Translations under genes and position numbers: made by a program
Notes under the pieces: generated by a model
Database searches by the model: none
The model's input: the letters and a program-made list of their open reading frames with translations, nothing else
What the model was told of the DNA's origin: nothing
In this document: positions 1 through 10,261 of the stretch, piece after piece
How positions within the stretch are numbered: position 1 is the first letter of the stretch
Layout: every line of letters begins with the position of its first letter
Origin: Haliclona indistincta
Taxonomy: Eukaryota > Porifera > Demospongiae > Haplosclerida > Chalinidae
Direction of reading: 5' to 3'
DNA: 64,000 bases
NCBI GenBank assembly: GCA_964017065.1
Contig: OZ024790.1
Coordinates: 2,288,631-2,352,630, forward strand

Positions 1-1006
1 TTGTACGCAGCGTTTCCGGATTGTGTGACTGATTGCAGCTATCCAGGTACATTTAGATGACTGCGCCAGTAATTCCTACCAGTTCTGAATGCTTGCCATT
101 GACCAATAGACAGAAGTAAGTGCAGCTAGCTATCTCGCTTGCTCGCTCGCTTCTTCCTCTTGCAAGCGGCTCAGGCCCCTTCGGCTAGACACGCACAGAC
201 ACTACAAACATATCTTATCATTCACACAGTTCATATCTGTCTCGTAAAAAAAAAAATATATATATATATGTTCTTCACAGGGTCGGATCCTTTGATCCTC
301 AAAGGGCCGACACCGGAAACTTGTAAAGATGAAGGTTCCGCCTCCAAGCCCGACAAAGGGGTGGTTTCACGGTACTTGAATGCCGCCTGCATCTCATTTC
401 CTGTACAATAACCATTATAACTTGTGTTATTAATAATTATTAAAGTGGGCACTTACCATGAATACTAAGTAGAATTGTAATTTTACAAGTTTTCAGTGAT
501 CAAAGAGTTATGCATGCATCTGCAGTTGCTGTGTTTGTGGAATGGTGGATAGTTGTGTTTGTGGATATAATGTCAATCCACCGAGGCATCTGCACCTTAG
601 GTGCTTCATTCATTCTGTCCGCAGGCAGAACTCCACGTCGGCAGAAAACTAAGCGATGATACTTGCAATACATGTTCAACTCGGTGTTGCCTCGGAATTG
701 AATTGATAGACTTTTGGTTTCAAAGCTTCGTTACCTTGAATGGCATTGCTGGACTCGCTCAGCATTGTGGGACTTCGCTGAAGATAAAGCTGTCTACTAT
801 AGTCTTCTTCACAGCTTGTAAGACAATTCTGTACTCAATGTAGTACAGTGAGTGCTGAGAAATCAATCGTGCTATCGCTAAGCAGCGGCAGCTCCAGCAA
901 GCTAGCAACCAGCGCTCACGTGCTGTGTTGATTATAGGCACGCCCAACGGAATTCCATGTGGTTAGCACTGCTAGGCTTCTGATTGCATAGTTGCAACCC
1001 ACTAGC
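1..1006. other. Intergenic DNA, no gene recognised
   Basis: I find no convincing exon. The stretch holds a short (TA)n run near 255-270, an imperfect palindrome around 283-325, and one copy (579-610) of a dispersed hairpin motif described separately. The small open frames here have no recognisable domain and overlap low-complexity sequence. Confidence 0.5.
579..610 (+). repeat. Dispersed hairpin motif GAGGCATCTGCACCTTTGGTGC, copy 1
   Basis: A roughly 32-bp motif with the self-complementary core GCACCTTTGGTGC recurs at 579-610, 1767-1798 and, inverted, 53983-54014. The flanks differ, so this is probably the end of a small transposable element, perhaps a hairpin terminus. The family is not identified. 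Confidence 0.5.
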
Positions 1007-1009
1007 TTA

Positions 1010-1602
1010 AGGCTCGTCCGCACTACAGTACTGGTTCAATGCGCATTAGCTAAAGATCGGATCAAAGCGAATCGATCTGCTTACCGCATGTCCGCACTGG
1101 TCGCCATTAGATCGACTTGCTGGTGTAGATCGCGTCATGTGACGTAAGCAACAGCTTGCTAAACAGCCAGAAAACTGGTCTTACCACGTACCATCGCTAC
1201 ACTGCAAAAACTAAAGTGGTCATATCACACCGAAGGTGTGAGAATTGCCTCAATTTTCCCACCGAAAGTGGGAAAAGTGAGGCAATTCTCACACCTTTGG
1301 TGTGATATGACCACTTTAGTTTTTACAGTGTAGTCTGTGTGTTTCGCGCCCTTTCTTCGCCCGAGTGTGGACCAGAGCATTCTTCTTTAGCACTGTACTA
1401 AGCCGCACGTCATGTGTTTGAGTCCACACCCACATCCAATCCAGTTTCAAGTCACTTCAACGCACCTCCGTAGGTGGATTGGGGCGAATGCGCATTGATT
1501 CACATAGATTCAGTTTAGTACAATTTTCGTGTAGTGCGGATGGGATTAAACTGGTTTCGAAAGCGCATTGAACCGCATTAGAGCCCTAGTGCGGACGAGC
1601 CT
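1010..1602. mobile_element. 593-bp MITE, PIF/Harbinger-like, TTA target duplication
   Basis: The ends are inverted copies of AGGCTCGTCCGCACTA, with the right end reading TAGTGCGGACGAGCCT. Perfect 3-bp duplications TTA flank the element at 1007-1009 and 1603-1605. Three-base TWA duplications are typical of PIF/Harbinger elements. No transposase frame is present, so it is non-autonomous. A second palindromic element is nested at 1197-1333. Confidence 0.75.
1197..1333. repeat. Near-perfect 137-bp palindrome nested in the MITE
   Basis: The left half, beginning CTACACTGCAAAAACTAAAG, pairs almost completely with the right half, ending TTTTTACAGTGTAG. The centre lies near 1265 at CCCACCGAAAGTGGG. 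It would fold into a single long hairpin and is probably an independent foldback MITE inserted into the larger one. Confidence 0.75.
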
Positions 1603-1799
1603 TTATTCTGCAAACAGTGCTGTACTGCAGCTTGTTTCAGCGCTCTTCAGCTTTAATTTCATCATACAGGAATTGCATTGCATAACTATTATACTGCATT
1701 GTGATTGCTGTACAGAAAGGTATAACAGCTGCAGTTTGTTGCTGTGTATGTGAAATGGTTGCATTCCACCGAGGCATCTGCACCTTTGGTGCTTCATTT

Positions 1800-2870
1800 A
1801 TTAGGATTTTTTGTTCTATTCTACACCTTAGTGTTATAAGCAAAGTGTATTGTAATCTCTGGTGTTTAATTATTAGTTACCGTCAGCTAGGAGCTTATCA
1901 TTCCAAGGAGCATACAACTTTGAATAGCGTAGTGGTAATAGCACAAAATATATCCGCCGCTTGGCGTGTTGAAAGAACTTCCCTATCAGCAGCCTATCAG
2001 GCAGTTTTTGTATGAGCTGTACGGCCACACGTACACGCTCGCTGTACTAGGGCTATAAATCTCGTGCACAATAGCGGCCCATTTATTTTCCGCTGTTTCA
2101 CAGTTGTACACTTCTTGGAATAATAAGCTCCTGTTACCGTAGATTGGGAATTTTCATCTATATACAGTTACGTTGGTTATATTTTATCATTATTTTACTT
2201 TCGATGCTGCGTATAATATAAATGTGCATTGTGTGATAATAATTAATTGTTTTTATTTCAAGAACGACGAAATATTAATATTCTGTGTCAAAAATTTTCC
2301 AATTACAGCTCACATACACAGTTTGTTCAGTTACTGGCAACATCATAATAGCACCTTACTGAACCCTCAGTTTAGTATCATACATGATACAGTGGTTTAT
2401 TACTTCTGCACATCAAACACTGCACATGATGATTAACTTAGCTGTATCTGAGCTTTCACAAATGCTGACTTGAACACTTTGTTTATCATGTATGAAATTC
2501 TGTTTTTAAAAATGCTGGACGTGTGTAATTTGAAAAACTCATTGAATCATTGAAATATATCTACATAGTGAGTTTCAGCTTGCTCTGATGAACACTATTG
2601 GACTACCGTCAATCTGAAAATTTTCAGCGTCAAAATATTTTCGTCCTTGCGACGAAGATTAAAAACGCGAAATTTTACGCGCATTGGTTTAATCAATGCG
2701 CACTATTTACGCACCCAAGCTAACGACGAAAATTAGATGCACCGAAAATTTGATAGAACAAAATTTGGATACGCGAAAATAATTTCCAGATCTACGGTAG
2801 GTTGAAGTTATGTAGTCAGGAGTTATGTGTTTGATTTAGCATTGGGCAGTGATGTAATGGATGAATCTCA
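1800..2870. repeat. Segmental repeat shared with the NLR-D intron
   Basis: Most of this stretch is paralogous to 27740-28312 continued at 35536-35790, with the integrase-kinase transposon interrupting the other copy. The similarity includes the TAAGCAAAGTGTATTGTAAT start and the ACATAGTGAGTTTCAGC block near 2565. It lies upstream of NLR-A just as its paralogue lies in the intron upstream of the NLR-D NACHT exon, so it is probably intron of NLR-A. No exon is recognised. Confidence 0.6.
2606..2797. mobile_element. 192-bp MITE with TA duplication (Tc1/mariner-like)
   Basis: The ends are imperfect inverted repeats (CCGTCAATCTGAAAATT against CCGTAGATCTGGAAATT), flanked by TA at 2604-2605 and 2798-2799. 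The paralogous sequence near 35694-35705 reads straight through (GGACTAGGTTGG), which is an empty site. There is no coding content. Confidence 0.7.
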
Positions 2871-3257
2871 TTAAGTGGTCATGCAGCTATAACACAGTAC
2901 CATCCTAATTGTATATTCCTGCATAATTATTATGCTAATACATGTAGTTGGTAATGGTAGGATGACGTTTTATGTATATTTATGAGCAACCTTGACAGAT
3001 GCAATGCAAAACTCGCTCTGATCGAGTGTGTCTATATATATATATATAATGCAGGTTTAAGTGCTGTACCCTAGTCGTGTAAACAATGGGCGTTTTTATA
3101 ACCAAGCCCCTCTCTAGGCAGAAGCAATAATAGCTAAAATTCAACTCTTATGAAGTATCTCTAGGTCCTGACAATGAGTTTTACTAACTGACTACAAGTG
3201 CTGCTATTTTATGTATTCTCAAATATGGCTGAGATTGAAAATTCGCATTGTTTACAC

Positions 3258-3880
3258 TAGCCTCGTACCCAGGCTCTTGGGCGGGCTGTGTGGGTGGCTA
3301 TTAGAGAGCCTGGTACGCATTGCATGCGCATGTACGAAATGTAACCATCTGATGGTTACACCGTATACTACAGTAAACTACTGTTGATGTCCGTGCACTC
3401 TTGTACACCGTATACTACAGTAAACTACTGTTGATGTCCGTGCACTCTTGTTTATATCAGGATACTCATTGTTAGTTTTGAAAAATACAGAAGCAGCAGT
3501 GTTTAGGCTGGCTAAGCATGCCATGATGAAGCCATTGTACTGATGTGAGCCATATGGAATGCCACGAGCAGCAAATATTCTCGATTTTGGCCTGATTTTG
3601 ACAAAGTGTTCTATGTCTAGACAGAGCTCCAATTGCTCACAATTTGGTCGTGTGTACCTGGACAAGCGGCCAAGTAGATGCAGCAGCTTGCCTGAGCGTG
3701 GTTGGATCAAAAAAAATATTTTCTGCGTTGTTCGCATTAATGCATAAATTTATAAAGGCGGGGCGAGGGCGCTGTCTTTTGATTATTCTCCCACACTTTT
3801 CAAAGTCTGACGCATGTGTACCAGGCTCTAATTCTAATAGCCACCCACGCCGAGAGTATGGGTATGAGGGTATGAGGCTA
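3258..3880. mobile_element. 623-bp non-autonomous DNA element with 9-bp duplication
   Basis: The termini TAGCCTCGTACCCAGGCTCT and, inverted, the segment ending GTATGAGGCTA are flanked by the direct repeat TGTTTACAC at 3249-3257 and 3881-3889. The paralogous region near 40.9-41.06 kb lacks the element. A 9-bp duplication suits Mutator-like elements, while the TAG ends and near-8-bp size leave hAT possible. Inside, about 45 bp is tandemly duplicated near 3359-3448. Open frames inside carry no domain I recognise. Confidence 0.6.
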
Positions 3881-4108
3881 TGTTTACACATGCATGCATC
3901 ATCGTGATATTTTTATGGATAACTATCTTGATAGTGATATTATCACAACATTGCCTATCTTAACACACAATGCACATTATTTTGTATCGACACAATAGCG
4001 ACTTACTTGCTATTAAATTGTTATCACAAACATGGATGATGAAAATTGAATATTTCCCAATCTGCGGTACTTTTCTGACATACTATTAATCTACCTCATC
4101 ATCTTCAG

Positions 4109-6390
4109 GTGAACGATTACAATGTGATCTCATCACTGATGACTTACCATCAGAACCTAAACGATGGATAGAACAAGAACCAGAGAACCAACAAGACCAG
4201 TCCTGCGCTGAGTTTGTGATCAGTCTTCGACAGGTGTATAGAACGGCTGAGCCTCCAAGCTGGGACCCTCTCCCTCAGTGCCAGCATGTCAAACTAGCCA
4301 TGATAAAGGAGAAAGGAAAGCGATATGGCAGTGACAAGACGATTGCTGAGAGCAGAGTAGAGGGAGATGTGGACAAACTGTTGGCAATAAAGGTACCTGT
4401 GGATTCTGATAGAATCTTTGATGATGGCATCTTTGACAATGAGCGTCAGGTGATTCTAGTTGAAGGAGTGGGAGGAATGGGAAAAACAAGTCTTGCCTAC
4501 CAATATGCCAAGAAATGGGCTGAAGAAAAGTTGAGCACATTTGATGCTGTGGCTCTTGTTCGTCTACGAGACTTGAACGAACATGATGTACGTAAAGTTG
4601 ATCATATCTTGCCTCACCTTCTCTTCCTATCTAGTGGTAACAGCATATCAAAAGAGATGGCTCGACTTATCGTAGACAAGCAAAAGATTCTCCTCATCTT
4701 GGACGGCTGGGACGAGACTCCAGCAAGCATTAGTAAGCTGTCATTCATCAAAGATCTGCTTCAGTCAGTTTCCACTCAGACTAGAATTCTGATAACCTCT
4801 CGACCTGACTTCTCATTGGATCTTCATGGTCTAGCTAACCGGGTAGAGATTCTTGGTTTCACTAAAGGTGATATTCACAGTTATGTTGAGAATGCGTTAA
4901 AGTCAAAATTGCCCGATAGTGAAGTGAAGTCAGCTTGTGATAAGCTGAGCAGTCATTTCCATCGCTACCCAGTTATCGAAAGCTGTTGCTATGTGCCTCT
5001 CAATGCTGCCATTCTAGCATACATATACCTCAATCGTGACCAGACCTTACCCATCACTCGATGTGAGCTGTTTCAAGAACTCGTACTATGCTGCATTGTC
5101 CGTGAGCTGGAAACTCGCCAACCCGATAGAGTCCTTGAAGATGTCTCCTCATTTGAGGAGCTCCCTGCTGATCTCAAGGAGCAGTTACACAAGCTCAGCG
5201 AACTAGCATTCAATGGAGTGATGCAGAACAAGATTGTTTTTACACGGAAGGAACTCACATCGTTCTCTACATTAGGTCTGCTTCATAGTGTCCAGGGGTT
5301 TGGCTCAATTGGTAGAAAATTAATCACTTGTAACTTTATCCATCTAGCCGTCCAAGAGCTCCTTGCTGCCTACTATATCTCCCGACTAGAACCAGCCAAG
5401 CATTCTAAACAATTTGAAACTCTCTTGAATGACAAGCTCAAGTTTCCTGTACTCCAGTTTTACTCAGGTCTGACCAGGCTCACCAATGAGAGTGTACGAA
5501 ACCTCATCACTAGATTTAAGTATGACGGCGATTCTGGTCGTTCTTTGTTAACATTTCTGAACTGCATCTTTGAAGCACAAATACACAATCAATCGTTTTA
5601 TGAACAATTATTGGTTCATTCTCTAAAATCTAGTGTTCATTTGTCCGATATTCCTTTGAGTCCAATGGATTGTCTGTCAGTGCGCTACTTTTTATCCTCT
5701 ATCAGAACGTTGGTGATTGGAAAAATCTACTTGAATATTTTTAACTGCGGTATTGATGACCAGTGTTTGGGTATGCTACTAGGAATATCTACTGAGCATG
5801 CTGAGACATCCTCTACATCAGATGTTTTAGAGTCTGTAGAAACCCTAGAAGTGGCAAGCAATAATTATACAGACACTGGGATTGCTTACATTACCAGAGC
5901 TCTATTCTCCAACAGAGCTTTAAAATCACTATCTGTTGGTAATGACAGTGTAACAGACATGGGACTGGTGCCACTGTTGGAAGCACTACCAAGACTACAT
6001 TCACTGAAGGAGTTAGGATTGTACTGTACATTGTCACATCCTGACGAATCATTGAAGATGATCGGAGAGTGTGTAGGGAGAAGTACAATGAAACAATTAA
6101 TATTAGGCCTTTTCTCCCCTTCACTGCAGTCAGAAGAGGCAGTAAAAGAGTGGGTCCAGAGTATTGTGGTTGAAGGGAACAGTCTCATACATTCTCTTAA
6201 GTCTTGTCAAGTTACAAAGCTTACTATATTTGTATATTTACGAATCATTTCATTTCCTATCGATACAAAGGGTGTTACAGCACAATTACATTTATCGCTC
6301 CAAAAATCAGTCGCTTTTATTAACTCAGAAAGAAAAAAGTCAGTTTTTACAAATCCTTTACTTTATTATTTTTATTGCTTTGATGTGTAA
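4109..6390 (+). CDS. NLR-A: NACHT-LRR exon of a NOD-like receptor (5' exons outside the window)
   Basis: This is a probable intracellular NOD-like innate immune receptor. The exon begins after the acceptor at 4108, in phase 1, and stays open to the stop at 6390, giving about 760 residues. Visible motifs, counted from the GTG at 4216, are Walker A GVGGMGKTS near residue 84, Walker B ILLILDGWDE near 158, and sensor TRILITSRPD near 190. Helical NACHT-associated sequence follows, then C-terminal ribonuclease-inhibitor-type LRRs (YTDTGIAYITRAL, VTDMGLVPLLEAL). No Death or CARD exon is found between 1 and 4108. Because the phase fits the Death exons at 21.9 and 25.5 kb, the head probably lies before the window. 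It is the only fully open NACHT-LRR exon here. Confidence 0.85.
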
Positions 6391-6454
6391 TCACATTGTA
6401 TATCCTTGTTCCCAAAATTTATATTTACAACATGGAAGGAGAGCTCAATGAATC

Positions 6455-6500
6455 GTACGATAACACGTATTCTTTCTCTCAGCATGCGCTGAGTGTTAAA
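6455..6500. repeat. Imperfect palindrome just 3' of NLR-A
   Basis: GATAACACG, a spacer, then GCATGCGCTGAGTGTTA forms an imperfect hairpin 60-110 bp after the NLR stop. The same block follows the NLR loci near 23676-23722, 43612-43658 and 60318-60362. It resembles the dispersed palindrome AACCCTCGCGCATGCGCCGA seen at 19.3-20.5 kb. It is probably an old repeat carried along by the segmental duplication. Confidence 0.5.
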
Positions 6501-6704
6501 AACAAGATGTGTTATTAATAATTATGGAGCATGTAAAAAACAGACACTTGATTACTCCTAATCTCTACCATTGTATCATAATAATTTATTATTTAATTTT
6601 AGGGAAATCAAGACAGTAATGATAAAGAATTCAGTTTAGAGCTACAATGTAGGTTCAATCATATGTCACTAGTTAGTTCAAGCGGCACTGCCGTGTGCTG
6701 CTAG

Positions 6705-8008
6705 CTACTGATCCAGGAACTCTTCCATGAACTGGTTCACCTGATCAGGATCGTCCATCTGGACAATATGCCTGCAGTGAGAGAATGACACCATTAATAT
6801 CAGTAACCATCACACATCACACAAAAAACTAGCATCAATCAATATTTTATTTGAAAGCACAAATTTGTCATTATTTTATTTGTAAAATAATTTAATGCTG
6901 ACAAGACGAACAGCAATTAGAAATATTTTGTTTCTATGGGCAAATCAAGGCTGCTCCATCGCACCGATTGTCTAAGAAAGTTACATTGTCTTGTGGACAA
7001 AACTGAACTTGCCCCATTTTACCAAAAATCGCATTAATTTTTTTCCAAGCTCACCACACCCACACAAATGGCACTCATTAATTTGGGCATACAAGGAGGA
7101 AATGTAATTGATTTTGCATCAAGGTCTGGTCTGAAACACGATATTTAACATTCTCTGTATATAGCTCCTACCAACAAGAGCGAACATATACCTAGCTAGT
7201 TCCGAGCACCTAAACCACTGTCAGTCCAATACCGCCCACTCACCGCTCTCTGTGATTTCAGAGTATAGACACAAGAAGTGCTATTGAAAGATGGCTACAA
7301 CGAGCAATAGCTAGGACACTGTAGATTGTACTGTACATAGGACAGCAAGGAAAATTCTTTGTTCGCTGAAGGGTTCATATGGACTTCGATCTCATTGATG
7401 CACACTATGTGTGTATATAAGAGCAATTTTTTCTGACAAACATACAGAACTAAACCCATAAAATTATAAGCTTGTTAAAAATTTGTACCATATTGTTGTA
7501 CCTGATAGTGATCTTGGAACACACTGACTCATCGTGCTTGTCAGCCATAGCACCATCAAGAGCAACATCTTTATCACCCTAATAGAGAGAAGAGAGAAAG
7601 ATTATTTCAAAAGATGTGTACATGTAGAACGAGTGAGTCAGCAGCCTAAGCAGGAACTTAGAAACCTACAACTTCTAATAGTGCAATGGTAATATCGGAT
7701 CTGCAACACATAAAATCATTACGCACAGTATTAGACTTGAGCACATAAATGTTTGATAACATCGTATTTCCTGTACCAATTTTTAAAAACTGTATTTCAC
7801 CAAACCCCTAGAACATGACTATAATTTGTACCCACCCAAATCAACAGTGTTGGAACATTGATGGGATCTGAATTAGGAAGTTTCTCAGGATAACACATCA
7901 TAGCACGATAGTATAGTTGATGGGAGGAGTGAATGCACCGGGTTGAGAGAATACATATATATAGGCCTCGATAACTTCTTCACGATTAAGGATATTAGAC
8001 TTGGAACC
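6705..8008 (-). pseudogene. Epoxide hydrolase-like 3' exons, copy 1 (broken)
   Basis: Three exons of an alpha/beta-hydrolase lie on the minus strand: 7836-8008 (reads SKSNILNREEVIEAY), 7502-7578 (KDVALDGAMADKHDESVCSK) and the last exon 6705-6771 (QMDDPDQVNQFMEEFLDQ, stop). In intact paralogues the last exon starts HIPDANHFVQ, which carries the expected catalytic histidine. Here 18 nt are missing and that histidine is gone. A 2-nt insertion also shifts the frame in 7836-8008. No exon carrying the nucleophile elbow or the HGFPE motif is nearby. It converges on NLR-A, and the same arrangement recurs at every NLR locus in the window. Confidence 0.7.
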
Positions 8009-8010
8009 CT

Positions 8011-8013
<3 letters not shown>

Positions 8014-8058
<45 letters not shown>

Positions 8059-8072
8059 GTGTGTGTGTGATT
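8014..8072. repeat. (GA)n/(GT)n microsatellite at a splice acceptor
   Basis: On the minus strand this is a (CT)n tract directly upstream of the acceptor of hydrolase exon 7836-8008, so it forms the polypyrimidine tract. Equivalent tracts sit at 44755-44782 and 61333-61385 in the paralogues. Confidence 0.8.
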
Positions 8073-8522
8073 GAGCTCACTATATTTCCTACGAAAACTG
8101 TCTAACATCTTATAGTCGTGCATGCTCCGGTATCCATGGCGACTGAGAAACATGAACATGTACTAAGCGAATCCAACAAAACAATCAATTCAAAGATACA
8201 CATGAAGAGTTAATCAGCTGTTTGTGTGATGACCTAATAAGGCGTATCACAGTGTACCGAGGAAAAAACTATCAATGGTGTATACTTTTGTGCAAGCTAC
8301 TGTTTTAAAAAGAATCTGTACATTAAATAAGCATACAAAGCATACCGTAGGCTATCCACCATTCATATGTGAAAACCTGAGTAACGTACCAATGAACGAA
8401 TTTCACGAACCCTCGGCGTTTGAGCACCGTTGCAAACATTGTAGAGTTAGCTCCTTAGTTATGGTTTGCAGAAGGAGCTTTGCAGCTAGACAACCTGTTT
8501 TCTATTGAAACTGCGCTGCTAA
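8073..8522. other. Non-coding flank of hydrolase copy 1
   Basis: Parts match 46600-46990 and 61430-61870, including the CCATGGCGACTGA block and the GTGAAAACCT block. It therefore belongs to the segmental duplication. No exon is recognised. Confidence 0.5.
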
Positions 8523-8731
8523 AGCCTAGTTCACATTCACAATGAGTCGCAATGACTGTGCCGCGACGCGACGCGAGAAATAGAACCAGGTTCTATCCAC
8601 GCGTCGCGTCACGCGGCAGAGAAAAAAACATGCGTTTCGCCGCGCCGCTTCGCTTTGCGACGTATTGTGAACGATTTGCCGCGTCGCGAGGGTCGCGTCG
8701 CTAAGCTCTGCGACTCATTGTGAACTAGGCT
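8523..8731. mobile_element. 209-bp GC-rich MITE, TAA target duplication
   Basis: The termini AGCCTAGTTCACA and TGTGAACTAGGCT are inverted repeats extending to about 25 bp (CACAATGAGTCGCA). TAA flanks both sides at 8520-8522 and 8732-8734. The interior is rich in CGCG and GCGTCGCG motifs, unlike the AT-rich surroundings. It is PIF/Harbinger-like and non-autonomous. Confidence 0.75.
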
Positions 8732-8734
8732 TAA

Positions 8735-9334
8735 CTCTTTAGTGACTGAATTATTTTGACGAAAATTCGGCTTGCTCTAAACTGACAGTTTGTCTTGCGA
8801 TTTCTACAACATGCAGTACGCTAGCTGTTCCAAACTAGCACTGTTTTTTCCTGGCATGTCAAAGTTTACGACCATGTACTAAACTCTGAGTTGGCCACTC
8901 CCAATTCGGAACAGAAGCCGCTTTAGTGCTGCGACCTCGTCATTTTTCAGCCAATTTTGGTCTTCGTTTAGCCCTGGTGACTGATACAAAAACCTGGTGG
9001 TGTCCAGGTGAGCAAACAGCATAGTTTAGACCATATTCTAAGCCCAAGTATGCATTTAGGGGCATCCTGAAGCCCCAAAAATGCCGAAAGCGGTGAGGGG
9101 CTCCGCCCCTTCGAACCCCGGGTTAAAGGGGGGACACCCCCCTTTAAAAATCCCCCCGTTCTATATATTTTAGTGGGGAGGGCGCGGCGAAAAACAGTGG
9201 GTTTTTTCAGGTAAAGTTAGCTTTTACAATTAAACTTTATTTGACCTTTCTAGAGCACTTTTCACACTATTTATGACGTCTACAGTAGGTGGAGTCAATT
9301 ATGACGGCTAAATCCGCTATAGGCCCTAAAGGGT
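8735..9334. mobile_element. About 600-bp element with GC-rich hairpins
   Basis: The ends CTCTTTAGTG and CCTAAAGGGT are approximate inverted repeats, followed by TAA. Related repeats near 19470 and 20008 read GCTAACCAGAAGACAGC straight through, which shows the empty site. Inside are two GC hairpins near 9095-9170 (GAGGGGCTCCGCCCCTT; GGGGGGACACCCCCC). The 209-bp MITE sits exactly at its left edge. There is no coding sequence. Confidence 0.5.
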
Positions 9335-9900
9335 TAACCAGAAGACAGCAAAGTGCTGACCACAACCGAGACAAGGTGTGTCAAGTGGGCGTGACCGTGG
9401 ACACTAAGTAGGTAGCCATAGCTCTTGGCTTTGATAGGCTTTTTCTCGAGATGTCTACGCACCCCCAGAGCTGTCCTGCTGTTTAGATGGAATCTACAAG
9501 TACCTAGGTAGTCAACTATTGGCGCGTTTGTTGTCAGAGAAGTCTAAGATGGCCGTCAGGTCATGCAAGCTAGGTGAGCGAGCCATAACTCAAGAACAAA
9601 AGCGCTTTAGCAAAATCCACGAGTCAAATTGCAAGCCATTGTCGTGCTAAGTCTGTTCATACCTTTACCGAGTTTCAGAAGTGAGCGATGGTCTCTGCAG
9701 CTCGATGGACAGAACGAACGAATGAATGAATGAACGCATTTCACAAACCCTCGGCGTCTACGCTCCATAGTTGAGGATTGCAGCAGGAGTTTACAACTAG
9801 TGCCAACCTGCTTAGCTTATAGGCTGTAGCTACCAGTATATCATTAGCGTAGAAGTGATCGCTGATCTCTGCAGCTCGATGGACAGAATGAACAAAACAT
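9335..9900. repeat. Dispersed repeat, copy 1
   Basis: The block ACCAGAAGACAGCAAAGTGC through GCAGCTCGATGGACAGAA recurs at about 19100-19440, 19470-19930 and 20010-20420. Copies end near a CCCTCGGCG palindrome and AATG or ACGA repeats. It is non-coding and the family is not identified. Confidence 0.6.
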
Positions 9901-10261
9901 CATTGCACGTTCAGATCTCAAAAATACATTGATTCATAACAAAATAATAACATTATCAAAGACATGTAGTAAGACATGTAGTAGGCCACACAAGATTAAT
10001 GTTCTGTTTCTGGTACAACTAAAAAAGACCAGGCGTTTTACTTTTAAGTTCAAACCAGGCAGACTAAAGTCAGCATGTTTTTACCAGGCTTGATTAAAAA
10101 AAAGCAGCTCCAAAATTTTATTACATGCTGATGATCAAGCAAGGGAACCAGAAACTGAATTTTAAGTTGCATGGCCATACATGAACTGAACAAAGAAAAT
10201 GAATAACTGAGTGAACCCAGATGAATATAATATCAATTTCTATTAGCGGGAAATAAAATCA
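9901..10261. other. No feature recognised
   Basis: AT-rich DNA with a small direct repeat (AAGACATGTAGTA, near 9960-9985). It may belong to the 3' part of the neighbouring Helentron. Confidence 0.4.

Noticed and set aside
4289..4540. Minus-strand frames opposite the NACHT exons (also 41440-41691, 58142-58360)
   Set aside because: They shadow the conserved NLR coding strand and have no domain.
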